Assembly (NCBI RefSeq): GCF_000157895.3
Contig: NC_022663.1
Location: forward strand, 2,790,001-2,854,000
Direction of reading: 5' to 3'
Length of the DNA: 64,000 bases
Origin: Mycobacterium kansasii ATCC 12478
GTDB lineage: Bacteria > Actinomycetota > Actinomycetes > Mycobacteriales > Mycobacteriaceae
The notes beneath the pieces are model-generated. The model ran no database searches. It saw only the letters and a program-made list of their open reading frames with translations, and was not told where the DNA came from. The translations under genes were made by a program, and so were the position numbers. This document shows positions 1 through 9,570 of this stretch, in pieces; the stretch's first letter is position 1; every line of letters starts with the position of its first letter.

Positions 1-338
1 CGGTCACCATCGGTGGCCAGATAGAGTTCGTCGACGTCTTTGAGCAGGCCCTTCAGTTCGCTGACGGTGCTCTTCTTCTCCGGGCTGATGATGTAGAGCG
101 GTTCGAAGTCGGCGTCGACGTTGACCCCGAGCCGGGCCCACGGCTCCGACTTGTACTTGGCGGGCACGTCGGCGGCCGCCCGAGGCAGGTCGCGGATGTG
201 GCCTCGAGACGACTCGACGATGTATCTGGGCCCCAGGTAGCCGGCCAATTTGCGCGCCTTGGTGGGCGACTCGACAATGACAAGTCGCCGGCCGCCCCCA
301 TTGCCGCTGTCACGGCGCTTCGATCTCGGCTCAGCCAA
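1..338 (-). CDS. topA: DNA topoisomerase I, N-terminal part (truncated by window edge)
   Basis: Type IA topoisomerase that relaxes negatively supercoiled DNA. Only about the first 112 codons lie in the window. Translation shows the Toprim start RRLVIVESPTKARKLAGYLG followed by VESSRGHIRDLP and, at the edge, ELYLATDGD, the acidic Toprim motif. The only sensible in-frame start is TTG at 336-338, preceded by GGAG about 11 bases upstream; it gives a short basic leader (LAEPRSKRR) as in other mycobacterial TopA proteins. Mycobacterial TopA is about 930 residues, so roughly 88 percent is outside. The start codon is inferred; the identity is certain. Confidence 0.95.
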   Translation of the reverse strand, partial: MAEPRSKRRDSGNGGGRRLVIVESPTKARKLAGYLGPRYIVESSRGHIRDLPRAAADVPAKYKSEPWARLGVNVDADFEPLYIISPEKKSTVSELKGLLKDVDELYLATDGD

Positions 339-532
339 CTGCGCTTACACTCCATCTCTGATCCTGGCTCCCCGCGGAACCGCCTCCGGTAGGAAGAGTG
401 CCAGACCGGCACTGAATCTCAGGTGAAATTCCGGTACGCCGCCGTCCCCTCGCCCGTGGGCACCTGACAATTTCGCACCCTTGGGCGCGCCTGCGCAAAC
501 CGGCTACCCGAGAGACCCACGCCGGCGGGCTC

Positions 533-1111
533 TCAGACCCGTGGCCACTGAGCCAACGCATCGGGGCTGTCCGGAGGTTCCCCCACGTTCTCTACCAGGC
601 GCGATAGCCTGCGCCGGCCGCTGATCCGCAACGCCGGCCGGGCGCCTCGGGTGCCGATCAGGGTAGGCGCGATGCCGACCCGCATCAGCGCCGACGCCAG
701 CGGCGAATAGGTGTCGGGAGCGTGCGGATCGAGGCCCAGCAAATAGCGGTCGGCTTCCGGGCTGCCGGCCGCCAGCGTCCACGTCCGCAGCTCCCGCGGT
801 CCGGGCAGCCATCGCGGGGGCACCGTCTTGACCGCACCGCGGGTCCAGGCGGCCGCGATCGGACGCAGCGTCGGATCCGCGGCGGTGCGCACCAGGGGGG
901 TGTCCTCGTCGGTACGGGCGATTTCAGCAACTAGGCCGGCGTCGCGCATCATTTCGGCGAGAGCGACGGCTCGCCACAGTTCGCTCACGACCACCGACAG
1001 CCGGGCACCCGTGCCGACTATGACGATCTGGCCCGAGGCCGCCAGCACTCCGGAAAGATCGTCCACCGCGGGCGGCACGGACTCCGCGGCGAAGAAGGAA
1101 AGCTGGCTCAC
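533..1111 (-). CDS. Conserved mycobacterial protein, Rv3647c-like (192 aa)
   Basis: Function unknown. GTG at 1109-1111 starts VSQLSFFAAESVPPAVDDL and gives 192 residues, the length I recall for H37Rv Rv3647c; the reading frame stays open further upstream but that part is basic, low in conservation and probably non-coding. The middle reads VVVSELWRAVALAEMMRDAGL, and the protein ends in an Arg-rich tail (ISGRRRLSRLVENVG). No signal peptide or membrane segment is seen. It lies between topA and cspA on the same strand, the order found across mycobacteria. Identity as the Rv3647c ortholog rests on position, length and N-terminus. Confidence 0.85.
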   Translation of the reverse strand: MSQLSFFAAESVPPAVDDLSGVLAASGQIVIVGTGARLSVVVSELWRAVALAEMMRDAGLVAEIARTDEDTPLVRTAADPTLRPIAAAWTRGAVKTVPPRWLPGPRELRTWTLAAGSPEADRYLLGLDPHAPDTYSPLASALMRVGIAPTLIGTRGARPALRISGRRRLSRLVENVGEPPDSPDALAQWPRV

Positions 1112-1292
1112 GCCACCGACAGTAGGCCAGCGAGTCGATTCGTGGCTGCTGCGCATCCGGCGCGGCGGCCGGGTGCAGCGCCGCTCGGCCCCGGCCGAGC
1201 TCGCCGAGCAGACACAGCAGCCCCCAATTTCGGCCCTGGGTTCTGGGGAAGCTTCTCCGCTTGCTGGCGCGACCTGGTTGCATCTGAGGTAA

Positions 1293-1340
1293 CGAAACCC
1301 CCCGGCCCGACCCGCTGTGCGGGCTGCGCCGGGGGGTTCG
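1293..1340 (-). terminator. Hairpin terminator downstream of cspA
   Basis: The arms at 1293-1306 (CGAAACCCCCCGGC) and 1328-1340 (GCCGGGGGGTTCG) pair over 13 bases with one bulge, and a smaller CCCGC/GCGGG hairpin sits inside. It begins 15 bases past the cspA stop codon. There is no long U tract, which is common for mycobacterial terminators. Function is inferred from position and stem strength. Confidence 0.7.
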
Positions 1341-1355
1341 TCAGAACCGCTCGGA

Positions 1356-1559
1356 TCAGAGGGAGCGGACTCCGGTGGCCTGGGGGCCCTTAGGGCTGTG
1401 GCCGATTTCGAACTCGACCTTCTGGTTCTCTTCGAGGGTGCGGAAGCCCGAACCCTGGATCTCCGTGTAGTGGACAAACACATCCGCGGAACCATCTTCG
1501 GGGGCGATGAAGCCGAACCCCTTCTCCGCGTTGAACCACTTCACAGTTCCCTGTGGCAT
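1356..1559 (-). CDS. cspA: Cold shock protein CspA
   Basis: 67-residue single-stranded nucleic-acid-binding OB-fold protein; members melt RNA structure and act as RNA chaperones in the cytoplasm. Translation begins MPQGTVKWFNAEKGFGFI, with RNP1 (KGFGFI) near residues 13-18 and RNP2 (VFVHY) near 28-32. The start ATG at 1557-1559 follows AGGAAAG at a good distance. The 249-base gap to the divergent helicase gene leaves room for the long 5' leader typical of csp genes. Full family length, with no anomalies. Confidence 0.97.
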   Translation of the reverse strand: MPQGTVKWFNAEKGFGFIAPEDGSADVFVHYTEIQGSGFRTLEENQKVEFEIGHSPKGPQATGVRSL

Positions 1560-1808
1560 TTCTCGATCTTTCCTTTTCTTCTGGGTGCGGTGCACCGCCT
1601 CTCGGTGCCCCGGGCCAAGCTGCGACCGCCATACCTCGCTGAGTCGCCGGAACTTAACCCGACCGATAACCTCGCAGGAACCGCGGCCGCAACGTCGATC
1701 CTGCGAAAGTTTGACACGAACACAGAAGCTGCGACCGCAATCAGTCAATCATGTTCGGCGCGTCGGCGACAGACTTGTGTCGTGGACGAGTTCTCGAAGG
1801 GTGCGTAA

Positions 1809-4133
1809 ATGCCGAGTTTCGGCAGCGAGCTGCTTGCCGCCGCGCTCGCCGGTACGCCGTCCGGCGAGTCTCCGCTGCGCCATGTCGCCGAGCTGCCGCC
1901 GCGGCCTGGCCGACCAACCGGTTGGCCGGAATGGGCCGCTGCCAACGTGGTTCGCGCGTTCGTCGAGCGCGGCATCACCGTGCCGTGGTCGCACCAGCTC
2001 GAGGCCGCCGAACTGGCGCACGACGGCCGGCACGTGGTGGTGAGCACCGGCACGGCGTCGGGAAAGTCGCTGGCCTATCAGCTGCCGGTGCTCAACGCGC
2101 TGGCGACGGATCCGCGCGCTCGGGTGTTGTACCTGTCGCCCACCAAAGCGCTGGGGCACGACCAGTTGCGCGCGGCCCATGCGTTGACCGCCGCCGTCCC
2201 GCTTGACGACGTCGCCCCCACCGCCTACGACGGCGACAGTCCCGCCGAGGTGCGCCGCTTCGCCCGCGAACGATCGCGCTGGCTGTTCTCCAATCCGGAC
2301 ATGGTCCACCTGTCGATACTGCGCAACCATGCCCGCTGGGCGGTGCTGCTGCGCGGGCTTCGTTTCCTGGTGGTCGACGAATGTCATTACTACCGTGGAG
2401 TTTTCGGCTCGAATGTGGCGATGGTGCTGCGCCGGCTATTACGGCTGTGCGCCCGGTACTCAGCCGAGCCGGGTTGCGGCCCGACGGTGATATTCGCCAG
2501 CGCGACAACGGATTCCCCGGGCGCGACCGCCGCTGAACTCATCGGCCAGCCGGTCGCGGAGGTGGTTGACGACGGGTCGCCCCAGGGGGCGCGCACGGTG
2601 GCGTTGTGGGAGCCTGCGTTGCGGACGGATTTGACCGGTGAGAACGGCGCCCCGGTACGGCGGTCGGCGGGCGCCGAGGCGGCGCGGGTGATGGCCGACC
2701 TGATCGCCGAGGGAGCACAAACCCTGACGTTCGTTCGGTCGCGGCGCGCCGCGGAGCTGACCGCGCTGGGCGCCCGGGCGCGGCTCGACGACGTCGCCCC
2801 GGAGTTGTCCGGCCTGGTGGCGTCGTATCGGGCGGGATATCTAGCCGAGGACCGCACCGCTTTGGAGCACGCGCTGGCCGAGGGCCGGTTGCGGGGGCTG
2901 GCCACCACCAACGCATTGGAGTTGGGTGTCGACATCGCCGGGCTGGACGCGGTGGTGCTGGCCGGCTTCCCCGGGACCGTCGCGTCGTTCTGGCAGCAGG
3001 CCGGCCGGTCCGGACGGCGCGGTCAGGGTGCGCTGGTGGTACTGGTCGCCCGCGACGATCCGTTGGATACCTATCTGGTTCACCACCCGGCCGCGCTGCT
3101 GGGCAAGCCGGTCGAGCGGGTGGTGATCGACCCGGGCAACCCCTATCTTCTGGGTCCGCAATTGCTCTGCGCCGCAGTCGAATTGCCGCTCGACCAGGCC
3201 GAGGTCCGGTCGATGGACGCCGTGGCGGTGGCGCAAGGACTGGTCGACGACGGGCTGCTGCGCCGGCGGGGCGACAAGTACTTCCCGGCCCCAGGGGTGG
3301 AACCGCATGCGGCGGTGGACATTCGGGGCTCGATCGGCGGCCAGATCGTCATCGTTGAGTCCGACACCGGGCGGCTACTGGGCAGCGTTGACACGGGCCG
3401 GGCACCGACTTGCGTCCACCCGGGGGCGGTGTATCTGCACCAGGGCGAAAGCTATGTCGTCGACTCGCTGGACTTCGAGGAAGGGATCGCCTTCGTCCAT
3501 GCCGAGGATCCGGGGTATGCGACATTCGCGCGCGAAATCACCGATATCACGGTCAGCGGTCCGGGCGAGCGGTCGGTGTTCGGCGCCGTCACTCTGGGCC
3601 TGGTGCCGGTCACCGTCACCCATCAGGTCATCGGGTATCTGCGCCGCCTGCTCAATGGAGAGGTGATCGACTTCGTCGAGTTGGACATGCCGGAACAGGT
3701 GCTGCCCACCACCGCGGTGATGTACACGATCACTCCGGATGCCCTGGCTAGCAACGGAATTGACACGCCACGGATTCCGGGTTCATTGCACGCCGCCGAA
3801 CATGCGGCCATTGGGTTGCTGCCGTTAATGGCCAGTTGCGACCGCGGCGATATCGGTGGCATCTCCAGCGCGATCGGCCCGGAGGGGCTGCCGAGTGTCT
3901 TTGTCTACGACGGTTATCCGGGCGGAGCCGGATTCGCCGAACGCGGCTTCCGTCGGGCACGCACCTGGTTGGGTGCCACCGCCGCGGCCATCGAAGCCTG
4001 CGAATGCCCCAGCGGATGCCCGTCGTGTGTGCAGTCTCCCAAGTGCGGCAACGGCAACGATCCACTGGACAAGGCGGGCGCAGTCCGGGTGCTGCGGCTG
4101 GTGCTCGCGGAGTTGGTTGCTGAGGGTCGCTAA
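1809..4133 (+). CDS. DEAD/DEAH-box helicase with C-terminal DUF1998/MZB domain (MrfA/YprA-like)
   Basis: 774-residue superfamily 2 helicase, ortholog of H37Rv Rv3649. Visible motifs: Walker A GTASGKS (81-87), motif II DECH (190-193), motif III SATT, and motif VI QQAGRSGRRG near residue 400. The C-terminal region carries a four-cysteine cluster (CECPSGCPSC...C, about 733-750), the metal-binding signature of the MZB/DUF1998 module. The Bacillus relative MrfA is known to act in mitomycin C lesion repair; the same role here is inference. It is divergent from cspA. The start ATG gives MPSFGSELL, matching mycobacterial relatives. Confidence 0.93.
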   Translation: MPSFGSELLAAALAGTPSGESPLRHVAELPPRPGRPTGWPEWAAANVVRAFVERGITVPWSHQLEAAELAHDGRHVVVSTGTASGKSLAYQLPVLNALATDPRARVLYLSPTKALGHDQLRAAHALTAAVPLDDVAPTAYDGDSPAEVRRFARERSRWLFSNPDMVHLSILRNHARWAVLLRGLRFLVVDECHYYRGVFGSNVAMVLRRLLRLCARYSAEPGCGPTVIFASATTDSPGATAAELIGQPVAEVVDDGSPQGARTVALWEPALRTDLTGENGAPVRRSAGAEAARVMADLIAEGAQTLTFVRSRRAAELTALGARARLDDVAPELSGLVASYRAGYLAEDRTALEHALAEGRLRGLATTNALELGVDIAGLDAVVLAGFPGTVASFWQQAGRSGRRGQGALVVLVARDDPLDTYLVHHPAALLGKPVERVVIDPGNPYLLGPQLLCAAVELPLDQAEVRSMDAVAVAQGLVDDGLLRRRGDKYFPAPGVEPHAAVDIRGSIGGQIVIVESDTGRLLGSVDTGRAPTCVHPGAVYLHQGESYVVDSLDFEEGIAFVHAEDPGYATFAREITDITVSGPGERSVFGAVTLGLVPVTVTHQVIGYLRRLLNGEVIDFVELDMPEQVLPTTAVMYTITPDALASNGIDTPRIPGSLHAAEHAAIGLLPLMASCDRGDIGGISSAIGPEGLPSVFVYDGYPGGAGFAERGFRRARTWLGATAAAIEACECPSGCPSCVQSPKCGNGNDPLDKAGAVRVLRLVLAELVAEGR

Positions 4134-4311
4134 ATACCCGGTGTACGGCGGCCGGATGTCCCGTCCGGCCATGCCAGGCCGTTGAGGCCGAGCAGGCCGC
4201 ACGTGCCGCCGGTGCCGGTGGTCGTGCCGGTGCTGCAGAACCGCTCGCCGGGCCCGCGCTACGGTGCGCATACCGATCGCATCGACGCCCACCGCGCACT
4301 GCAAGGTACTC

Positions 4312-4700
4312 ATGTCGCTGGTGATTGCCGCACCCGAGGCGCTGGCCGCAGCCGGGCGGGGATGGCGGGTTCGGGGAATTGGCCGGCGGCAACGGCGGGC
4401 ACGGCGGTACCGGGGGTCTGCTGGTATCCAACGCCGGTGTCGGCGGGGAGGGCGGAGTCGCAACGTCCACGGCGGCGTCGGCGGAACCGGCGGCGACGCC
4501 CTCTTGCTGGGAAACGGCGGCATCGGCGGGGCCGGCGGGGCGGCCCCGGCCGCCGGATTCGCCGGGCCCGGCGGTACCGGCGGCCAGGGCGGCGTGTTTT
4601 TCGGCAACGGAGGCACCGGCGGCCCGGGCGGCATCGTGCTGGGCGCCGACGGGATCAATCCCCAATCGGATTGGCGCTCAACGGAATTGGTAGTCTCGCA
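4312..4700 (+). pseudogene. Decayed PE_PGRS gene (PE33 position)
   Basis: ATG at 4312 opens a PE start (MSLVIAAPEALAAA), but after about 14 codons the sequence jumps into Gly-rich PGRS coding sequence in another frame (GGDGGFGELAGGNGGHGGTGG). Near 4470 it shifts again, back to the first frame (GGVGGTGGDALLLGNGGIGG), and ends near the typical PGRS tail LGADGINP. Nearly all of the roughly 100-residue PE domain is missing. Thus one internal deletion and at least two frame changes. It lies where H37Rv has PE33 (Rv3650). Decay is seen directly; the ancestral identity is inferred. Confidence 0.8.
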
Positions 4701-5133
4701 GGCCGACGAACGGCGTCGTGCGAGCTACTTGGGAATCAAGGGGATATCCGGCGGATGGCGACCGACCCCTCGACGGTCGACCTCCACCGATCTGCACGTC
4801 CCCGCGGCCGAAGATGTGCCAAGCGTGGCGCGAGCTGGGTCAAACCCGTCCCGACAGTGCACACGTGCAACTGAAGCTACCCGCATGTGAGCAAGGTGTG
4901 CAAATCATGAGCTACCACCGAGCCGCGCCCGCAGCGGTGCCGGGCAAACCCCAGGGTCGGCAACCTCGGCCGGCGGCGCCTGGTGACACGGCGATACCGT
5001 CGCGCCGCGGCACACCAGAAAGCGCAATCAACCCGTTCAATCCGCCGAACCGGCGTCGGGGAACGGCATACGATGCGTTCACGTCGGACGTCCCGGCTAC
5101 CAGGGCCGTCATGAAACCGCGGAAGGATGTCTG
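4701..5133 (+). other. Intergenic stretch upstream of PE_PGRS; no gene seen
   Basis: About 430 bases between the decayed PE_PGRS and the intact one. Open frames exist, but their residue composition is Arg/Pro-rich and shows no recognisable domain. The last bases hold the ribosome binding site GGAAGGA (5121-5127) for the next gene. It probably carries the promoter and leader of that PE_PGRS gene. Confidence 0.6.
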
Positions 5134-6453
5134 ATGTCATTTGTCATCGCGGCGCCGGACACAGTTGCGGCGGCGGCATCGGATCTGGCGACCATCGGCT
5201 CGACGATCGGCGCCGCCACCGCGGCCGCGGCCACGCCGACCACCAACCTGTTGGCCGCAGCCGAGGACGAGGTGTCGGCGGCCATTGCAGCATTTTTCGG
5301 CGCCCACGCCCAGAGCTATCAAACCCTCAGCGCCCAAGCGCAGGCTTTTCATCAGCAATTCGTCCGGGCCCTCGGCATGGGCGCGGCGTCCTATGCGAGC
5401 GCCGAGGCCGCCAACGTGTCGCCGCTACAACAGCTGCTCAACGCGATCAACGCGCCGGTGCAGAACCTCACCGGACGGCCACTGATCGGCAATGGAGCCA
5501 ACGGAGCGCCGGGCACGGGTCAAAACGGCGGTGACGCCGGGTGGCTGATCGGCAACGGCGGAGCCGGCGGCTCCGGCGGAATGTCCGGCAGCGGTACCGG
5601 ATTGCCCGGCGGCAACGGCGGGGCCGGCGGGTTGCTGTTCGGCACCGGCGGCGCCGGCGGCGCCGGCGGATATTCGTCAACCAACGTTGACGGTGGCACC
5701 GGCGGAATGGGCGGGGCCGGCGGGCTGCTCTTCGGTACCGGCGGCGCCGGCGGGGCGGGCGGCTTCGGCGCGGGTACCGGCGGTATCGGCGGCCAGGGCG
5801 GACTGCTGTTCGGCAATGGCGGCGCCGGCGGCACCGGCGGGTTGGGTGACACCGGCGGTACCGGTGGCGTCGGGGGAACCGGCGGGCTGTTCGCTACCGG
5901 CGGGGCCGGCGGCACCGGTGGCGGCGGCCCCAACGGCGGGACCGGCGGCGCCGGCGGCACCGCACTGTTGGTCGGCAACGGCGGAGCCGGCGGCACCGGC
6001 GGCACCACCCCGGAGATCGCCAACGGCGGGAACGGAGGCGCGGGCGGTAATGCGGGCATGCTCGCCGGCAACGGCGGGTCGGGCGGCGACGGCGGCGGGA
6101 CCATCGGCGGCGTCACCGGCGCGAACGGCGGCAACGGCGGCAACGGCGGGATGTTCTTCGGCAGCGGCGGCGACGGCGGCAACGGCAGCGTCAGCGCCAC
6201 CGACAACGGCGGCAACGGCGGTAACGGCGGTAACGCCGGCCTGGTCGGCAACGGCGGCAACGGCGGGGCAGGCGCCGATAGCGAGTTCGACGGCGGCAAC
6301 GGCGGCAATGGCGGCAGCGCGCAGCTGATCGGAAACGGCGGCAATGGCGGCAATGGCGGCGCCAGTGTGGGGGTTGGCAGTAACGGCACCGGCGGCAAGG
6401 CCGGCACCGGCGGAACACTGATCGGCCTGGACGGACTGAACGGACTGCCCTGA
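5134..6453 (+). CDS. PE_PGRS family protein (439 aa)
   Basis: PE domain at residues 1-95 (MSFVIAAPDTVAAAASDLATI, with the conserved LLAAAEDEVSAAIAAFFG), a linker ending GRPLIGNGANGAPGTGQNGG, then a Gly-Gly-X PGRS domain to the end (LIGLDGLNGLP). PE proteins are exported by ESX-5 type VII secretion and sit at the mycobacterial surface; the PGRS part binds calcium in several studied members. The YASAE sequence near the end of the PE domain fits the YxxxD/E export signal. ATG 5134 is preceded by GGAAGGA. No PPE partner is adjacent. Confidence 0.93.
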   Translation: MSFVIAAPDTVAAAASDLATIGSTIGAATAAAATPTTNLLAAAEDEVSAAIAAFFGAHAQSYQTLSAQAQAFHQQFVRALGMGAASYASAEAANVSPLQQLLNAINAPVQNLTGRPLIGNGANGAPGTGQNGGDAGWLIGNGGAGGSGGMSGSGTGLPGGNGGAGGLLFGTGGAGGAGGYSSTNVDGGTGGMGGAGGLLFGTGGAGGAGGFGAGTGGIGGQGGLLFGNGGAGGTGGLGDTGGTGGVGGTGGLFATGGAGGTGGGGPNGGTGGAGGTALLVGNGGAGGTGGTTPEIANGGNGGAGGNAGMLAGNGGSGGDGGGTIGGVTGANGGNGGNGGMFFGSGGDGGNGSVSATDNGGNGGNGGNAGLVGNGGNGGAGADSEFDGGNGGNGGSAQLIGNGGNGGNGGASVGVGSNGTGGKAGTGGTLIGLDGLNGLP

Positions 6454-6577
6454 ACGGCGCCGGGCGCCTGGCCAAGACCCATCGTTGGCGCACGTATCTG
6501 CCGTCGCCGCAACAAGATTCCGGCGGTCAACGGCTACCCGGCGCGGTATTTGGATGCGCGGTCAGTAGACTGCGCGT

Positions 6578-7615
6578 ATGACCCACGACTGGCTGCTCGT
6601 GGAAACGCTGGGGGACGAACCGGCCGTCGTCGCCCAGGGGCGTCAGCTCAAGAATCTTGTTCCGATCACCACGTTCCTGCGCCGCAGTCCCCATCTCTCG
6701 GCCGTCCGCACGGCGATCACCGAGTCGCTGCAGACCGGTCAGAGCCTCAGCAGCATTACGCCCAAGAGCGATCGTGTCATCTGCACCGAACCCGTCGTGA
6801 TGTCGGACGGTCGGGTGCACGGTGTGCAGGTGTGGATCGGTCCCGCCGGTGCGGAACCGCCGGAGCGACCTATCCCGGGCCCGCTGAAATGGGACCTGAC
6901 CCTGGGGGTGGCCACCGACACCCGCGAGTCGCTGATCAACAGTGGCAAGAATCCCGACGTCGAGGTCACCTACGGCAGGGCTTTCGCCGAGGACTTGCCG
7001 TCGCGCGAACTCAGTCCGAACGAAACCCGGGTGCTGGCCATGGTGGTCAAGCCTGAGCCTGGCCAAACACTGTGCAGTACTTGGGATCTCACGGATTGGC
7101 AAGGAAACCCGATCAGGTTGGGTTTCACCGCGCGCAGCGCGCTGGAGCCGGGGCCGGACGGCCGCGAGCACCTGGTCGCGCGAGCGATTAACTGGCGGGC
7201 CGAACTCAAAGGCCCCCTGGTGCCGGTCGACGACCTGGCACAGAAGATTCTCGACGGACTCGCGCAGGCCGGGGTCCACCGGGCGCTGGTCGACCTGAAC
7301 ACCTGGACCCTGTTGAAGTGGCTCGACGAACCGTGCCCGTTCTACGACTGGCGGGTCAACGAGCCCGACAAGCCGCGCGTGCATCCCGACGACCAGGAGC
7401 TCATCGCCGCGATGACAAAGGAATTCGCTAACGGAGCCACCAGCGGCGTGCTGCGGCTTCCCGGCAACGACACCGATTGGGTGCCGGTGCACGTCACGGT
7501 CAACCGGATAGAACTGGAGCCGGAGACGTTCGCCGGACTGATCTCGTTGCGGTTGCCCACCGCTGCCGAACTCGCCGACGCCGGATTGCCGACGGCCGTA
7601 CCCGACTCGACCTGA
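6578..7615 (+). CDS. Rv3651-like protein with PAS/GAF-type sensor domains (345 aa)
   Basis: 345 residues, the same length as H37Rv Rv3651, in the same place. Begins MTHDWLLVETLGDEPAVVAQ. No signal peptide, membrane span or catalytic output domain is visible, so it looks like a cytosolic ligand- or protein-binding protein. The M. tuberculosis member has been described structurally as built from several PAS/GAF-like sensor modules; that is recalled knowledge and cannot be read from the sequence. It is flanked on both sides by PE_PGRS genes on the same strand. Ligand and partner are unknown. Confidence 0.85.
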   Translation: MTHDWLLVETLGDEPAVVAQGRQLKNLVPITTFLRRSPHLSAVRTAITESLQTGQSLSSITPKSDRVICTEPVVMSDGRVHGVQVWIGPAGAEPPERPIPGPLKWDLTLGVATDTRESLINSGKNPDVEVTYGRAFAEDLPSRELSPNETRVLAMVVKPEPGQTLCSTWDLTDWQGNPIRLGFTARSALEPGPDGREHLVARAINWRAELKGPLVPVDDLAQKILDGLAQAGVHRALVDLNTWTLLKWLDEPCPFYDWRVNEPDKPRVHPDDQELIAAMTKEFANGATSGVLRLPGNDTDWVPVHVTVNRIELEPETFAGLISLRLPTAAELADAGLPTAVPDST

Positions 7616-7790
7616 CCGTCACCAAGGTGTTGGCGATCCGGCCTGCACGAGCCCTGGACCATCGAAACGGCAGCCACGTTCGAGTTCTTATTGCCAAACG
7701 GGACAACGTCTTTGGTTCTGGACGTCAAAATGATCCGGCCGCGATCCGTGCCCGATACCCTACATTTCGGATCTTCAAGGGAGGCACGGA

Positions 7791-9443
7791 ATGTCGTTCG
7801 TGAACGCGGCTCCGGAGATGCTCGCGGCGGCCGCAGCCGAGGTGTCGCATCTCGGTTCGTCCCTGTGCGCCGCGAACGCCGCTGCAGCGGCCCGGACCAC
7901 TGGGTTGCTGGCCGCAGCCGAGGACGAGGTGTCGGTTGCCGTCGCCGCATTATTCGGATCGCACGGCGAGACCTATCAGGTGCTGAGCGCACAAGCGGCG
8001 AAGTTCCATAGCCGGTTTGCCCAAACCTTGGCGGCCGCTGCGGCGTCATATGCCGGCATGGAAGCCGATGCCGGTCAGAGTCTGCTGAATATCGTCAACT
8101 CGCCTGCCCAGGCGCTGTTGGGCCGCCCGCTGTTCGGCAACGGTATCAACGGGGCGCCCGGTACCGGCCAAGACGGCGGGCCCGGAGGGTTGTTGATCGG
8201 CAACGGCGGCTCCGGTGGGTCCGGCGCGCCCGGCCACGACGGCGGTAACGGCGGGGCAGCCGGGCTGTTCGGCGTCGGCGGCGCCGGTGGTGTCGGCGGT
8301 TTCGGGCTGCCGGGCGGCAACGGAGGGGCGGGCGGTGCCGGCGGAGCCGGAGGGTTGTTCGGCAACGGCGGCAACGGGGGGACCGGCGGGGGCTCACTGG
8401 ACGGCAACGGCGGCGCCGGCGGAGCGGGAGGTGCGGCCGGAGTGCTCGGCTCGGGCGGCAGGGGCGGCGCGGGCGGTGTGAGCGCTCACCACATCGCCGG
8501 TGCCGGCGGTGGCGGTGGCAGCGGTGGGTTGCTCGGCACAGGTGGCGCCGGCGGTGACGGCGGGCAGGCTGACGATGCCGTCGGCGGTAAGGGCGGGGCG
8601 GGCGGAACCGGCGGGATGTTCTACGGGTCCGGCGGCGTGGGCGGTTGGGGTGGCAACGGAGGCCTGGACGGGGGTGTCGGCGGGGCGGGCGGCGCCGCCG
8701 GTCTCCTCGGCGACGCCGGCGCTGGCGGTGGCGGCGGAACGGGCCTGGTCAGGGATGGTGGCGTAGGCGGCGCGGGCGGGGCCGGCGGGCTCTTCGGCGA
8801 CGGCGGCCTTGGCGGGCATGGCGGGACCGGCGGCACCAATGGTGCCACCGGTGGGGCGGGCGGTCGAGGGGGTCTGTTCTACGGCGCCGGCGGGGCCGGC
8901 GGTGACGGCGGCAACGGACAACCCGCCACCGGCGGGGACGGCGGGGCCGGCGGTGCGGCCGGGCTGTTCGGCGCCGGTGGTCGAGGCGGTGACGGTGGAG
9001 TCGGTCACAACACGGGCGGAGTCGGTGGGGCCGGTGGGATCAGCCTGCTTTGGGGCAGCGGCGGCGACGGTGGTGACGGCGGCGCAGCCGGTCTCGACGG
9101 CGGCGCAGGTGGATCCGGCGGCAAGGCCGGCATCCTGTTCGGCAACGGCGGAGGCGGCGGAACCGGCGGGTTCGGCGGCTTCAGCGTTCCGGGCCACGGC
9201 GGGGCCGGCGGGGTTGGCGGCAACGCCGGGCTGATCGGCAACGGCGGAAATGGCGGGGCTGGTGGGATCACCTCGGCGGCGGGGAGCACCGGCGGCAATG
9301 GCGGCGACGGTGGTGACGCCCGGCTGATCGGCAACGGCGGTAACGGCGGCAACGCCGGCACCGGCACCACCGCTGGCGGGCCCGGCGCCGGCGGTACCGG
9401 CGGACTGCTGCTCGGCCAGAACGGTGTCGGCGGGTCCACGTAG
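7791..9443 (+). CDS. PE_PGRS family protein (550 aa)
   Basis: PE domain residues 1-95 (MSFVNAAPEMLAAAAAEVSHL, LLAAAEDEVSVAVAALFGSHG, ending with SYAGMEAD), then GRPLFGNGINGAPGTGQDGG and a long GGX-repeat PGRS region ending LLLGQNGVGGST. ATG 7791 follows GGGAGG. It occupies the PE_PGRS60 (Rv3652) position. PE-domain proteins are ESX-5 substrates. Its last ~35 codons and ~100 downstream bases recur in altered form at 13173-13360, which marks a rearrangement around the esp cassette that follows. Confidence 0.92.
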   Translation: MSFVNAAPEMLAAAAAEVSHLGSSLCAANAAAAARTTGLLAAAEDEVSVAVAALFGSHGETYQVLSAQAAKFHSRFAQTLAAAAASYAGMEADAGQSLLNIVNSPAQALLGRPLFGNGINGAPGTGQDGGPGGLLIGNGGSGGSGAPGHDGGNGGAAGLFGVGGAGGVGGFGLPGGNGGAGGAGGAGGLFGNGGNGGTGGGSLDGNGGAGGAGGAAGVLGSGGRGGAGGVSAHHIAGAGGGGGSGGLLGTGGAGGDGGQADDAVGGKGGAGGTGGMFYGSGGVGGWGGNGGLDGGVGGAGGAAGLLGDAGAGGGGGTGLVRDGGVGGAGGAGGLFGDGGLGGHGGTGGTNGATGGAGGRGGLFYGAGGAGGDGGNGQPATGGDGGAGGAAGLFGAGGRGGDGGVGHNTGGVGGAGGISLLWGSGGDGGDGGAAGLDGGAGGSGGKAGILFGNGGGGGTGGFGGFSVPGHGGAGGVGGNAGLIGNGGNGGAGGITSAAGSTGGNGGDGGDARLIGNGGNGGNAGTGTTAGGPGAGGTGGLLLGQNGVGGST

Positions 9444-9570
9444 GGTCTAAGTAGGGTCTAGTACTCGGGCCATATTCGGTACGCACCCGGTCAGCCCGGC
9501 GGCATACCGCGCAGAGAATCTCACCGAAGCTGCCGACGCACGCGTTCCCGGGACTTGCGCTTAGTCTGAG

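Noticed and set aside
4718..5134. 138-codon ORF between the decayed and intact PE_PGRS genes
   Set aside because: Composition is Arg/Pro-rich without conserved motif; it ends inside the next gene's start region and has no good ribosome binding site.
5468..9443. Long Pro/Arg-rich ORFs antisense to the PE_PGRS genes
   Set aside because: They are frame shadows of GGC-rich repeats (Gly codons read as Pro or Arg); no start signals or domains.
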